NCBI RefSeq assembly: GCF_027257975.1
Contig: NZ_JANZKX010000002.1
Location: forward strand, 434,001-498,000
From: Pelomonas sp. BJYL3
GTDB lineage: Bacteria; Pseudomonadota; Gammaproteobacteria; Burkholderiales; Burkholderiaceae_C
Reading direction: 5' to 3'
DNA length: 64,000 nt
Part shown: positions 34,691 through 47,001 of the stretch, one piece after another
Position numbering within the stretch: position 1 is the stretch's first letter
How the letters are laid out: every line of letters starts with the position of its first letter
Made by a program: the position numbers and the translations under genes
The notes under the pieces: model-generated
What the model saw: the letters and a program-made list of their open reading frames with translations, nothing else
Told to the model about the DNA's origin: nothing
Database searches by the model: none

Positions 34691-35608
34691 TCACTCCGCC
34701 AGCCCCTCCGACCGGTTCCCGGTGCCGGCATCGAGGCGCTTCGTCGCGGCCAGCAACACGTTCGCCATGTCGAGCAGCTCCTCTGGCAAAGGCGCGTCTC
34801 GCTGGGTCAACAGCCTGCTGAGACCGCCTGTGTTGACGCCGGCATGAGCGACGATCTGTTGGAGCCTGTCGAGGGCAGGCGCTTGAGGCGTGACAAGCGA
34901 TGCCTTGTCCATGGGATCTGATGAAAGACTGACGGCCCAGCCCCTCACATACAACACGTGCAGCAAGCCCGCGACGATGTCGAGGGCGTCCCGCAAGGCG
35001 TGCGCCGGCGATTCTGCGTGAACCATGATGCCCTCAGCCAACAAGGGCGTCGCCCCCACTTCACACCGAAATGCATGCGCTGTTCCAGCAGCCGCTGCCT
35101 GCTGCTGCGGCTGGGAAACGCGGATCCACAGGGGAATGAGGGCCGAGGCGCTCGGTGGCTGGGTCCAGTACTTGAGCACCAGGCGACTGTCTGCAGCAGC
35201 TTGTCGCTGGGAGGCCGATTCGTTGTGGCTGGCCGACGAGTTGGCGCGGTGAATGCTGGCAATGGCCGCGAGCGTTGAATCAACGTCTGGCAAGTCCGCT
35301 CGGCGGGATTGGACCGACTGGAAGGCGCTTTCCAGCGTTTCGTCGGCATTGGCCCCGACGACGCCAAGATCCAGCAAGGTCGTGTCACCCAGCGTGACAT
35401 GCAGCGTGCACGTGACCTCTGAAATGTCACCGTCCATGTCCTGCGCCAACTGAACCTGCGTGCAATAGGGCAGCCCAGCATGCATCACGCGATGCTCGAT
35501 CGAAGAAGTGTGAGTAGACATGACGAGCATTCGCCCCCTTGTGACTTGGTGCAGGCGCGATGCCAGCTCATGAAGGCTATCGAGCTTCGGCGTAGCACGC
35601 GGCCTCAT
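34691..35608 (-). CDS. hypothetical protein of atypical composition (305 aa)
   Basis: I do not recognise this protein. It has no signal peptide or membrane segment, is rich in Ala, Ser and Gln, and seems helical in the second half (SPAHALRDALDIVAGLLHVLYVRGW). AAGGAG lies ten bases before the ATG at 35608; a start at codon 27 or 30 is also possible. GC and codon use are visibly lower than neighbours (many CAA, GAA and TTG-type codons on the coding strand), suggesting transfer. It stands alone, convergent with an MFS gene. Confidence 0.65.
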   Translation of the reverse strand: MRPRATPKLDSLHELASRLHQVTRGRMLVMSTHTSSIEHRVMHAGLPYCTQVQLAQDMDGDISEVTCTLHVTLGDTTLLDLGVVGANADETLESAFQSVQSRRADLPDVDSTLAAIASIHRANSSASHNESASQRQAAADSRLVLKYWTQPPSASALIPLWIRVSQPQQQAAAAGTAHAFRCEVGATPLLAEGIMVHAESPAHALRDALDIVAGLLHVLYVRGWAVSLSSDPMDKASLVTPQAPALDRLQQIVAHAGVNTGGLSRLLTQRDAPLPEELLDMANVLLAATKRLDAGTGNRSEGLAE

Positions 35609-35732
35609 CTCTGTTCATCTCCTTAAAAGTTGGCAAGCACAGCAGATGACATCGACTCAACGAAGGATGAAGTGAACACCAGGGGCGGATGAGTTCGGAG
35701 CGCGGAACGAGTGCGTGCTGCCGGCTGATCCC

Positions 35733-36431
35733 TCAGCGCACCACGCCTTCCGCGAACCACTGGCCCCAGACGGCCGCCTGCAGGCGCTCGTCCGTGCGGC
35801 CGGGCAGGCGCGCCAGGGCGGCCTGCAGCGGGGCCTCGTCATTGCCGGCGCGGAAGAGCACGTGGTCGATGGGCCCGGCCTGCATCGCATACCAGGCGCC
35901 CAGCGTGCCCTCGTCGACCAGGGCCTGCAGCGCGGCCTCGAGCTGCTGGCGTTCCTCGGGGCGCAGCGCTGCGACGCCGGACAGCATCACGATGCGGTTC
36001 TCGACGATCTTCTTCAGGTTCAGGCCGGTGGTGTTCAGTGCCTTCTTCACCACGCAGGGCTGGGCGTTGAGCGTCATGTGGCCCAGGGCCACGTACTCGT
36101 CCTCGGTGAAGTAGGCGCGCAGCGCGTCCAGGTCGGGCGCGCGCACCACCACGATGCCGCGCTTGAGCTGGGACGGGTCGCGCATGGGGCCGGCCGCAAA
36201 GAGCTTGCCCGCCGCGAAGAGGCGGCCGAAGTTCTCGATATGGCCCTTCTGCATGGCCATGACCCGTTCCTTGTCCGGCGGGGTGGGCACGCCACGCTCC
36301 AGGAAAACGAACCAGTCGCGGCCGGGCACGGGCACCGGCGGGGGCGCTTCGTCCGCAAGGGCCGGTGGCAGGGCCATCGCGGCCGTGAGGGCGGTCAGGC
36401 CGGCGGCTTTCAGCGCGGTGCGTCTTTGCAT
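35733..36431 (-). CDS. exported YCII-related domain protein (232 aa)
   Basis: Start ATG 36431 has AGGAG seven bases upstream; an earlier start would add eleven unsupported residues. The N-terminus MQRRTALKAAGLTALTAAMALPPALA is a short export signal, perhaps twin-arginine. A YCII-like ferredoxin-fold domain follows (WFVFLERGVPTPPDKERVMAMQKGHIENFGRLFAAGKLFAAGPM, about 40-85, through GHMTLNAQPC), then an uncharacterised C-terminal part. YCII proteins are possible small enzymes; the function here is unknown. Confidence 0.78.
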   Translation of the reverse strand: MQRRTALKAAGLTALTAAMALPPALADEAPPPVPVPGRDWFVFLERGVPTPPDKERVMAMQKGHIENFGRLFAAGKLFAAGPMRDPSQLKRGIVVVRAPDLDALRAYFTEDEYVALGHMTLNAQPCVVKKALNTTGLNLKKIVENRIVMLSGVAALRPEERQQLEAALQALVDEGTLGAWYAMQAGPIDHVLFRAGNDEAPLQAALARLPGRTDERLQAAVWGQWFAEGVVR

Positions 36432-36474
36432 GGCGAGCTCCTGGAGGCGGGATGGGGGGAGCATAGCCGCGGCT

Positions 36475-37821
<1,347 letters not shown>

Positions 37822-37825
37822 GGCG

Positions 37826-38530
37826 TCAGGGGACAAAAAGATAGCCCTGGCCGCGGACCGTCTTGATGCGCTCCGGCGCATGCGCATCGTCGCCCAGCTT
37901 GCGGCGCAGGCGCGAGACGCGGGCGTCGATGGCGCGGTCCAGGCCGTCGAACTCCAGGCCGCGCAGGCCCTGCATGATGTCCTCGCGCGAGACGACCTGG
38001 CCCGCACGGCGCGCCAGGAAGAGCAGCAGCTCGTACTCGGCCGTGGTCAGCTCCACGGCCTCGCCCTGCACGCGCAGTTCGCGGGCGGCCGGGCGGATCT
38101 GCACGGGGCCGAAGTCCATCTCGTCTCCCGCCTCGGCCGGGCCGGCCTCGCTGGGCGCGGCCGGCACGTCGCGGCGCAGCAGGGCCTTGAGCCGGGCCAG
38201 CAGCACGCGGGGTGCGACGGGCTTGGTGATGTAGTCGTCGGCCCCGCCTTCCAGGCCCAGGACCTGGTCGATGTCGTCGTCGCGGGCGGTCAGCATGACG
38301 ATGCGGCCCTTGAAGTCGCGGCGCACGTCGCGCAGCACGTCGAAGCCGTCCTTGCCGGGCAGATGGCCGTCCAGCAGCACGACGTCGTAGGCCTCAGCGC
38401 GCAGCCGCGCCTCGCCCTCGGCGCCGTCACCACAGCAGTCGACGGCATAGCCGGCCTTGCGCAGCGCCTCGGCCACCAGCGCGGCCAGGCGGTCGTCGTC
38501 TTCCACGAGGAGGATGCGTGCGGGGTCCAT
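37826..38530 (-). CDS. OmpR/RstA-like response regulator
   Basis: The 234-residue regulator has a receiver domain (ILLVEDDDRLAALVAEAL; phospho-Asp in VVLLDGHLPGKDG, about 51; Thr in MLTARDDD; Lys in YITKPVAP) and a C-terminal OmpR winged helix (about 135-234; LTTAEYELLLFLARRAGQVVSREDIMQGL and RLRRKLGDDAHAPERIKTVRGQGYLF). It pairs with the kinase gene four bases downstream. The start at ATG 38530 has no clear ribosome site but begins the receiver domain correctly. Confidence 0.94.
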   Translation of the reverse strand: MDPARILLVEDDDRLAALVAEALRKAGYAVDCCGDGAEGEARLRAEAYDVVLLDGHLPGKDGFDVLRDVRRDFKGRIVMLTARDDDIDQVLGLEGGADDYITKPVAPRVLLARLKALLRRDVPAAPSEAGPAEAGDEMDFGPVQIRPAARELRVQGEAVELTTAEYELLLFLARRAGQVVSREDIMQGLRGLEFDGLDRAIDARVSRLRRKLGDDAHAPERIKTVRGQGYLFVP

Positions 38531-38646
38531 GGGGCCGCAGTGTACGGAACAGCGCCCGTCCGCAGGGGTGACGATGGGCATGGGCCACGCCGGTCTTCCA
38601 CAATCCGGGCACTGCCGACCCGGCAGGTCCAGGGAGGATGAAGGGT

Positions 38647-39165
38647 ATGAAGCACAGGGTTCAAGGGCTGGTCTGGCTGGGGCTGGCGCTGGCAGGTGCC
38701 GCACAAGCCGATCCATGCCTCACGCAGCTGCCCCGCTCGCTGCAGGCCAGCGTGGCTGCGCAGGCGCCGCAGTACCGTTTGCCGTCTGCCGGGGACTATC
38801 CCGATGCAAAGGGTGCCTGCCCCGGGGTGCTCAGGGGCCGATGGGGCGGTAAGACCGCTGTGGCCGTGGTCCTCCCGAGCCGCGACGGGGCCGCCATGGA
38901 GCTGGTGCTGGCGCAGCCGCATGCGTCCTCCTGGCAGCTGGAGGTGCTGCTGCGGCCGTCCCGCCGTGACCGCCTGCCTACGCTGAGCACGGCACCCGCA
39001 GGACGCTATCTGCGCACGCCAGCCCTGGCTGAGGGAATGGAGCCCGGCGAGCAGAGCCCCCTGGCCTGTGCTGTCGACGGCCTGCGCCTGGACAGTCCGG
39101 AGTCAGCCGCCGCCGTGTTCTGCCCCACGTCCGCCGGATGGCGGCATGTCTGGGTGAGCGACTGA
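38647..39165 (+). CDS. secreted hypothetical protein (172 aa)
   Basis: A signal peptide MKHRVQGLVWLGLALAGAAQA precedes a small mature domain with four cysteines. Two ATGs are present, at 38638 and 38647. The GGAGG directly touches the first and is nine bases from the second, so I use 38647. I do not recognise the family. It lies divergent from the RstAB-like pair and convergent with the aauR-like gene, 16 bases apart. Confidence 0.68.
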   Translation: MKHRVQGLVWLGLALAGAAQADPCLTQLPRSLQASVAAQAPQYRLPSAGDYPDAKGACPGVLRGRWGGKTAVAVVLPSRDGAAMELVLAQPHASSWQLEVLLRPSRRDRLPTLSTAPAGRYLRTPALAEGMEPGEQSPLACAVDGLRLDSPESAAAVFCPTSAGWRHVWVSD

Positions 39166-39181
39166 AGCGTCGGGGCCGCCC

Positions 39182-40555
<1,374 letters not shown>

Positions 40556-40565
40556 GGCTGCATTG

Positions 40566-42410
40566 TCAGGCCTGGGCGGGCGCAGGGGTGTCGTCGGCCG
40601 GCAGATGCAGGATGAACTCCGCGCCGCCCTGCGGATGGTTGCGGGCCTCCAGCTCGCCGCCGCCTTCGCGGGCGATGTCGCGGGAGATGGCCAGCCCGAG
40701 GCCCAGCCCCACGCCCTGCTCCTTGGTGGTGAAGAAGGGCTCGAACAGGCGCTGCAGGGCCTCCTCGCCCAGGCCGGGGCCGCTGTCCCGCACCAGCAGC
40801 AAGACCTGACCCCCGCCCTGCAGGGCCTGCACCTGGATCACGGGCTCGTCCTGGCCCTGCACGGCGTCCAGGGCATTGCCGATGAGGTTCAGCAGCACCT
40901 GCTCCAGGCGGTTGGGGTCGAAGAAGGCGAAGACCTGGCCGGGCTCCAGTGTGCGTTCCAGCTGCACCTGCTGCTGGCGGATGCGCTGGTCGTGCAGGAA
41001 GAGGGCATTGCCCAGGGCCTGGCCCACGTCACAGCGCTGCGGGCGCGCCTGGCTCTTGCGGGCGAAGCCCTTGAGCGGCTGGATGATCTGGCCCATCTGA
41101 TCGGCCAGGCGCGTGAGGATCTCGAGATTGCCCTGCACCGAGCGCAGGTCCTCGCGGCGCATGAACTCCAGCGCATTGCCGGCCAGGGTGCGGATGGCAC
41201 CCAGCGGCTGGGCCAGCTCGTGCGTGATGCCCGTGGCCAGCTGCCCCAGCGCGGCCATCTTGCCGGCGTGCACCAGTTCGTCCTGCGCGCGGCGCAGGGT
41301 GGCCTCGGCCTGCTGGCGCTCGGTCACCTCCTGGGCGAGCTGGGCATTGGCCTCGGACAGGGCCTGCGTGCGCCGCGCCACCTGGTCCTCCAGCTCGGCA
41401 TGGGCCTCCAGCTTCTGGCGCAGGATGCGGCGGCGCTGCAGCAGGATCAGGGCGCTCAGCAGCACCACGCCCAGGCCCAGGCTTGCGAGCAGGCCATGGG
41501 TGCTGGCCTGCTGGCGCACGGGGCGCAGGTCGCTGAACATCATCAGCCGCCAGTCCATGCCGTTGAGCGTGCGGCCCATCACCAGCATGGCGCGGCTGGC
41601 CAGCCGCGGTGCGGAAGCGGCCGCGCCCAGGCCGTTGGGCAGCACCCCCTCGACCACCTGGCTGTCCTCGTCCACCCGCAGGTCCACCTGCAGCGGGAAG
41701 CGCGGCAGGGGCTGGGCGGCATAGAGGCGCGAAAGCTGCAGGTCCACGCGCTGGTCCACGCTCAGCTCGGCCAGGCTGGTGTAGCGCCAGGCGGGCTCGG
41801 AGGAGAGGATGACCACCTGGTTGGAATCCGCCAGCAGGGCCGGCGAGCCCAGGGTGGCCCAGGCCTCGTTGATGGGGTCCAGCTTGATCTTGATGGCCGC
41901 CACGCCCACCACGCGGGCGCCGTCGTGGATGGGGTGCGAGACGTAGTAGCCCGGCCGCCCGTCCCGCGTGCCGATGGCGAAGTGCCGACCCACGCGGCCG
42001 GCCAGGGCCTCAAGGAAATAGGGGCGGAAGGAGAGGTCCTCGCCCAGCAGGCCCGGCTCGCTGGAGGCCAGCACCTGGCCCTGCTGGTTCTGGACAAAGA
42101 GCTCCAGGCTGCCCAGGTGGGCGTTGAGACGGCGCAGGTACAGGGCGGCCGCCTCGACGCGCGCGGGCGACTGCGGCTCGCGCAGCAGGGCCAGCACTTC
42201 CGGGCTCAGCTGCAGCGTGGCGGGGATGGATTCCTGCCGCTTGATCACCCCCTCCGCCGCGGCGGCGAAGAGCTCCAGCTGGTGGTTGGACTCGCGCCGC
42301 AGCGCCTCCGTGCCCTGGCGCAGGCTGGCGGTATAGGCCAGCCAGCCGGCGCCGCCGACGAGCAGCGCCGCGGCCAGCGAGCCGAGCAGGATGCGCAGAC
42401 CTCTTTTCAT
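40566..42410 (-). CDS. aauS: DctB/AauS-type sensor histidine kinase
   Basis: The 614-residue kinase has TM1 (about 7-27), a large periplasmic double-CACHE domain (about 30-300; [35 protein letters not shown] is typical of DctB), TM2 (about 307-328), a coiled linker, HisKA with His in [26 protein letters not shown] (about 400) and HATPase ([34 protein letters not shown]). The family senses dicarboxylates or acidic amino acids. Location behind a glutamate/aspartate-type transporter suggests it senses Glu/Asp. The ATG at 42410 has no obvious ribosome site. Confidence 0.88.
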   Translation of the reverse strand: MKRGLRILLGSLAAALLVGGAGWLAYTASLRQGTEALRRESNHQLELFAAAAEGVIKRQESIPATLQLSPEVLALLREPQSPARVEAAALYLRRLNAHLGSLELFVQNQQGQVLASSEPGLLGEDLSFRPYFLEALAGRVGRHFAIGTRDGRPGYYVSHPIHDGARVVGVAAIKIKLDPINEAWATLGSPALLADSNQVVILSSEPAWRYTSLAELSVDQRVDLQLSRLYAAQPLPRFPLQVDLRVDEDSQVVEGVLPNGLGAAASAPRLASRAMLVMGRTLNGMDWRLMMFSDLRPVRQQASTHGLLASLGLGVVLLSALILLQRRRILRQKLEAHAELEDQVARRTQALSEANAQLAQEVTERQQAEATLRRAQDELVHAGKMAALGQLATGITHELAQPLGAIRTLAGNALEFMRREDLRSVQGNLEILTRLADQMGQIIQPLKGFARKSQARPQRCDVGQALGNALFLHDQRIRQQQVQLERTLEPGQVFAFFDPNRLEQVLLNLIGNALDAVQGQDEPVIQVQALQGGGQVLLLVRDSGPGLGEEALQRLFEPFFTTKEQGVGLGLGLAISRDIAREGGGELEARNHPQGGAEFILHLPADDTPAPAQA

Positions 42411-42482
42411 GCGAACACCAGCATGCTCAGTACTTCGGCATGGACGGGGCGGAGCCACCGAAGGTGGCCAGCCCCACAGGCA

Positions 42483-42632
42483 CGGCGTGCGCGGATCCGG
42501 CTCTGCCGGGCCGTCGCATGCGCCCCCTCGGGGGGCTGAGGCCGGACACCAAGGGCATGCACTTGGTGCCTGCCGAAGGGGCGGGCCTCTGGCCCGGCGT
42601 GGTCGGCACGACCGCGAAGCGAGTAGGGGGGG
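42483..42632. repeat. 3'-end dispersed repeat (copy B)
   Basis: The 222-base gap between the transporter ATPase gene and the kinase gene holds a relative of the 15798-16072 repeat: the GCGGATCCGGCTCTGCCGGG block, a C/G-run palindrome, the hairpin CACCAAG/CTTGGTG at 42547-42553/42562-42568 with loop GGCATGCA, and a terminal GTAGGGGGGG touching the ATPase stop codon. Compared with the first copy the hairpin stem bases differ on both arms but still pair. Confidence 0.8.
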
Positions 42633-43367
<735 letters not shown>

Positions 43368-43376
43368 GGGTCGACC

Positions 43377-44039
43377 TCAGCGAATGATTTGGATACGACG
43401 CTGCAGCCGGCGCACGAGCATGGAGAGGCTGAAGCAGATCACGAAGTAGAGGCCCGCAGCCAGCAGATAGGTCTCCACCGGGCGGTTGAAGTTGCGGCCG
43501 GCCACCTCGAAGCCCTTGAGCAGGTCATAGGCACCGATGGCGTAGACCAGGGAGGTGTCCTGGAACAGGATGATGGTCTGCGTCAGCAGCACCGGCAGCA
43601 TGTTGCGGAAGGCCTGCGGCAGCACCACCAGGGCCATGGCCTGGCGGTAGTTCATGCCCAGGGCGAAGGCCGCATAGGTCTGGCCCTTGGGCACGCTCTG
43701 CACGCCGGCGCGCATGATCTCGGCGTAGTAGGCCGCCTCGAAGAGCGTGAAGGTGATGAAGGCCGAGAGCTCCGCGCTGATGGGCCCGGTGAGCAGGGGC
43801 ACCAGCAGGAAGAACCACAGGATCACCATCACCAGCGGGATGGAGCGCAGCAGGTTCACGTAGGCGGCTGCCGGCGCGCTGAGCCAGCGGTGGCTGGACA
43901 GCCGCATCAGCGCCAGCACCGTGCCCAGCAGGATGCCGCCCACCATGGCCACCAGGGTCAGCTGGATGGAAAAGATGAAGCCCTTGGCGATGAAGGCGCG
44001 CAGGAACTCGCCGGTCAGGAAGGAGAAGTCGAGATTCAT
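43377..44039 (-). CDS. aatM: acidic amino-acid ABC transporter permease 2
   Basis: The 220-residue inner-membrane permease of the HisMQ family has about five TM segments and the EAA motif region [45 protein letters not shown] (about 98-142), which contacts the ATPase. It overlaps the preceding permease gene by four bases (ATGA) and is nine bases from the ATPase gene. GltK in E. coli naming. Confidence 0.93.
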   Translation of the reverse strand: MNLDFSFLTGEFLRAFIAKGFIFSIQLTLVAMVGGILLGTVLALMRLSSHRWLSAPAAAYVNLLRSIPLVMVILWFFLLVPLLTGPISAELSAFITFTLFEAAYYAEIMRAGVQSVPKGQTYAAFALGMNYRQAMALVVLPQAFRNMLPVLLTQTIILFQDTSLVYAIGAYDLLKGFEVAGRNFNRPVETYLLAAGLYFVICFSLSMLVRRLQRRIQIIR

Positions 44040-44782
44040 TTGTGACCCGCTCCGGCAAGACCTGGCACCCGCACCCAGCGTTCGAGCAGGGCGGAAAGCA
44101 GGTAGACCGCAAAGGCGGACAGGAAGTACAGCAGGGTCACCATGGCGTAGACCTCGGTGGGGCGGGAGGTTTCCTCACCCACCTGGCGCGCGAACTGCGT
44201 CAGCTCCAGCACCGACAGCGCGAAGGCCACCGAGCTGTTCTTGACGATGCTCATGGCCTCGCTGGTCAGCGGCGGCACGATGATGCGGAAGGCCACCGGC
44301 AGCAAGATGTGGCGGTAGGTCTGGGGCAGGGTCAGGCCCAGGGCCAGGCCGGCCGCCTTCTGGCCGCGCGGCAGGCTCTGGATGCCGGCCCGCACCTGCT
44401 CGGAGATCCGTGCCGAGGTGAAGAAGCCCAGGCCGATGGCCGCGATCAGGAAGCTGGGCAGGCTCTTCATCGGCGCAATGAACTCCGGCGCCACGAAGAA
44501 CCACAGGAACAGCTGCACGATCAGCGGGATGTTGCGGAACAGCTCGGTCCAGGCCTCGCCCAGGAAGGCGAGCTTGCGGTTCGGGCCGGTGCGCAGCACC
44601 CCCATCAGCGAGCCCAGCACCAGGGCGATGACCAGACCGATGGCCGAGACGGCCAGGGTCCAGCCCCAGGCCGAGAGCAGCCAGTCCAGATAGGTCTGCG
44701 TGCCGGGCTGGCCGAAGCAGCCCTGGACGACCGTCCCTTCGACGGTGTCCTTGCACCAGAGTTCCTGCCATTCGAATGTCAT
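44036..44782 (-). CDS. aatQ: acidic amino-acid ABC transporter permease 1
   Basis: The 248-residue permease matches the GltJ/AatQ subgroup, recognised by the N-terminal extension before TM1 (FGQPGTQTYLDWLLSAWGWTL) and ELFRNIPLIVQLFLWFFVAPE. The EAA loop is SEQVRAGIQSLPRGQKAAGLALGLTLPQTYRHILLPVAFR. It overlaps aatM by four bases. The 75-base gap from the binding-protein gene holds a copy of the over-represented GGGGTCAGGTCTTGCC word (44799-44814). Confidence 0.93.
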   Translation of the reverse strand: MTFEWQELWCKDTVEGTVVQGCFGQPGTQTYLDWLLSAWGWTLAVSAIGLVIALVLGSLMGVLRTGPNRKLAFLGEAWTELFRNIPLIVQLFLWFFVAPEFIAPMKSLPSFLIAAIGLGFFTSARISEQVRAGIQSLPRGQKAAGLALGLTLPQTYRHILLPVAFRIIVPPLTSEAMSIVKNSSVAFALSVLELTQFARQVGEETSRPTEVYAMVTLLYFLSAFAVYLLSALLERWVRVPGLAGAGHK

Positions 44783-44857
44783 GGGGATCCTTTCCTGTGG
44801 GGTCAGGTCTTGCCTGCTCCCGTACCGTGGCTCCCGGTGGGGCCGCGGTCCTGGGCC

Positions 44858-45772
44858 TTACTTCTTGGCGTAGGCTTCCATGGGCTTGTCGTTCGGTGCG
44901 GCGAGCGCGGCCTTCAGGTTCTCGCTCATCGGCAGGCCCACACGGCTGTTGGTCGGGGGGATGGGCTGCATCAGCCACTTGTCATAGAGCTTGGCCATCT
45001 CGCCGGATTTCATCATCGCGACCAGGGTGTCGTCCACGGCCTTCTTGAAGGCGGGGTCGTCCTTGCGGAACATGATGGCGATGGGCTCGACCGACAGCAC
45101 CTCGCCCACGATCTTGAAGTCCGCCGGGTTCTTGGCCTTGGCGATCAGGCCGGCCAGCAGGGAGCCGTCCATCACGAAGGCGTCGGCACGGCCGGACTCC
45201 AGCAGCAGGAAGCTGTCGGCGTGGTCCTTGCCGAAGACCTCCTTGAACTCCACGCCAGTGGCGCGCTCGTGCTTGCGCAGCGTCTGGACCGAGGTCGTGC
45301 CGGTGGTGGTGGCCACGGTCTTGCCGGCCAGCTGGCCGATGTTGGCGATGCCCGAGTTCGCCTTGACGGCGATGCGCACCTCTTCCACGAAGGTGGTCAC
45401 GGCGAAGGCCACGTCCTTCTGGCGGGTCAGGTTGTTGGTGGTGGAGCCGCATTCCAGGTCCACCGCACCGTTCTGCACCAGGGGGATGCGGTTCTGCGAG
45501 GTCACCGGCTGGTACTTGATCTCCAGCTTGGCCAGGCCCAGCTGCTTCTGCACGGCGGCGGCCACCTTCTGGCAGATCTCCACGTGGTAGCCCACGTACT
45601 TGCCGTCGCCCAGGGTGTAGGAGAGCGCGCCGCTGGACTCGCGCACGCCCAGGGTCAGCGTGGCGCTGTCCTTGATCTTCTTCAGCGTGTCCTCGGCGCG
45701 GGCGGGCGCGGCGCTCAGGGCGGCCAGGCCCAGCAGCGTGGCCAGGGCGGAGGTGCGGAGGGACGTCTTCAT
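44858..45772 (-). CDS. aatJ: glutamate/aspartate-type periplasmic binding protein
   Basis: The 304-residue protein has a signal peptide (MKTSLRTSALATLLGLAALSAAPARA) and a full solute-binding family 3 fold close to GltI/AatJ: LTLGVRESSGALSYTLGDGKYVGYHVEICQ, PVTSQNRIPLVQNGAVDLECGSTTNN and a C-terminal LYDKWLMQPIPP. It delivers glutamate/aspartate to the permease pair; exact ligand is inferred. It is the second of two tandem binding-protein genes, 35 bases after the first. Confidence 0.94.
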   Translation of the reverse strand: MKTSLRTSALATLLGLAALSAAPARAEDTLKKIKDSATLTLGVRESSGALSYTLGDGKYVGYHVEICQKVAAAVQKQLGLAKLEIKYQPVTSQNRIPLVQNGAVDLECGSTTNNLTRQKDVAFAVTTFVEEVRIAVKANSGIANIGQLAGKTVATTTGTTSVQTLRKHERATGVEFKEVFGKDHADSFLLLESGRADAFVMDGSLLAGLIAKAKNPADFKIVGEVLSVEPIAIMFRKDDPAFKKAVDDTLVAMMKSGEMAKLYDKWLMQPIPPTNSRVGLPMSENLKAALAAPNDKPMEAYAKK

Positions 45773-45807
45773 GCGGATACCTGTCTCTTGATTTGTTGGA
45801 GGGGGAT

Positions 45808-46737
45808 TCATTGCAGGGCGCGGTCCGAGGGCTGGCGGTAGAGCTGCAGCAGGGCCTCGGTGGGCGGCCAGTTGAGGTTCAGTCCCTTGGGCGGGATGGG
45901 GCGCTGGAACCAGCGCTGGTAGATCTTCAGCGCCTCGCCGCTCTGCATGAGGCGGCTCAGCTCGCGGTCGACCAGCGTCTTGAAGCCGGGATCCTCGCGG
46001 CGCAGCATGCAGCCATAGACCTCCGAGCTCATGGGCGCGCCGGTGAGGCGCCAGTCCTCGGGCTGGCTGGCCTTGGCGCGCTCGCCCAGCAGCAGGGCGT
46101 CGTCCAGCATGAGCGCGTCGACCTTGCCCGTCTCCAGGGACTGGAAGGCCTCACCGTGGTCGCGGGCCGAGAGCAGCTGGATGCGCCCGCCGTGGGTCTC
46201 GTTCCAGGCGCGCAGCAGGCGCTCCGACGTGGTGCCGGCGGTGACCACGGCACGGCGGCCGGCGAGGTCGGCGAACTCCTGCAGCGGCGAGTCCCGGCGC
46301 ACCAGCATGCGGGTGCTGACGATGAAGATGGAGACCGAGAAGGCGACCTGCTTCTGCCGCGCCAGGGTATTGGAGGTGGAGCCGCATTCCAGGTCCACGG
46401 TGCCGTTCTGCACCAGCGACATGCGGTTCTGCGAGGTCACGGGCACCAGGCGCTGGGTGAGGGCCGGCAGCTTGAGCTCCTGGCGGATGCCCTCGACCAC
46501 CTTGAGCATCAGGTCCTGCGAGTAGCCCACCACCTGGCGGCGCTGGTCATAGTAGGAGAAGGGCACTGAGGACTCGCGGTGGCCCAGGTTGATGGTGCCG
46601 GTGGCGGCAATGCGCTTGAGAGTCTCGCTCTGGGCCAGCAGCGGGCTCGCGTCCTTGCCCGCCACGGGATCGGCCGCCACGGCGCCGCCGGCCAGCAGGG
46701 GCAGGGTCAGCAGCAGGGAGGCGAGGCGGCGCAGCAT
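45808..46737 (-). CDS. second GltI/AatJ-like periplasmic binding protein
   Basis: The 309-residue paralogue of the next gene shares the same blocks (INLGHRESSVPFSYYD, VPVTSQNRMSLVQNGTVDLECGSTSN, IYQRWFQRPIPP) but is clearly diverged elsewhere. The signal peptide is MLRRLASLLLTLPLLAGGAVAA. GGAGG lies three bases before the ATG, closer than usual. As the first gene of the transporter operon it may widen substrate range or serve the sensor kinase. Two diverged binding proteins feeding one permease is less common than a single one. Confidence 0.9.
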   Translation of the reverse strand: MLRRLASLLLTLPLLAGGAVAADPVAGKDASPLLAQSETLKRIAATGTINLGHRESSVPFSYYDQRRQVVGYSQDLMLKVVEGIRQELKLPALTQRLVPVTSQNRMSLVQNGTVDLECGSTSNTLARQKQVAFSVSIFIVSTRMLVRRDSPLQEFADLAGRRAVVTAGTTSERLLRAWNETHGGRIQLLSARDHGEAFQSLETGKVDALMLDDALLLGERAKASQPEDWRLTGAPMSSEVYGCMLRREDPGFKTLVDRELSRLMQSGEALKIYQRWFQRPIPPKGLNLNWPPTEALLQLYRQPSDRALQ

Positions 46738-46875
46738 GGGCCTCCGTCATGCAGAGGGCATGCCAGCTGGTGAAAACCCTGAGTTTGCGGGGCGGTGCCG
46801 CCGTGTGACGAGGCTAAGTCATTGATTTGCAAGCTGTGCCTGCCTGCGGCGTGCGAGCGGCAATGCGCTGGCTGC

Positions 46876-46918
46876 ACGGAATTCCGTCAGGTCCGGCGCT
46901 GAGGGGACGGATTTCCGT
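46876..46918. promoter_or_regulatory. paired CGG-N4-CCG sites upstream of the transporter operon
   Basis: ACGGAATTCCGT (46876-46887, perfect palindrome) and ACGGATTTCCGT (46907-46918) share a CGG-N4-CCG core and lie 31 bases apart, three helical turns, 139-181 bases upstream of the first binding-protein gene. This resembles an enhancer for an NtrC-family activator such as the AauR encoded in the same cluster; the AauR site I recall from Pseudomonas putida, TTCGG-N4-CCGAA, has the same core. Confidence 0.5.
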
Positions 46919-47001
46919 TCGTGCGCGCCATGGCTCGGGGGGCAGGCAAGACCTGGCACGCCTGGCACGCGGCTGGCAGATGCGAACCGGCGTGCGGCGG
47001 C

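Noticed and set aside
35577-35618. A 13-codon frame starting at 35618 just upstream of the 305-residue gene, as a possible leader peptide
   Set aside because: Its ATG touches the AAGGAG with no spacing, so initiation there is unlikely; the sequence serves better as the ribosome site for ATG 35608.
46750-46765. A sigma54-like element, TGGCATGCCCTCTGCA (minus strand), upstream of the first binding-protein gene
   Set aside because: GG and GC are ten bases apart as required, but transcription would start about two bases before the ATG and would exclude the GGAGG ribosome site, so I do not call it the operon promoter.
46954-46975. Plus-strand TGGCACG-N4-TGGCA resembling a sigma54 promoter
   Set aside because: It points toward the 3' end of a minus-strand gene, with no plus-strand gene downstream, and arises from TGGCACG repeats next to the CAAGACCTG word.
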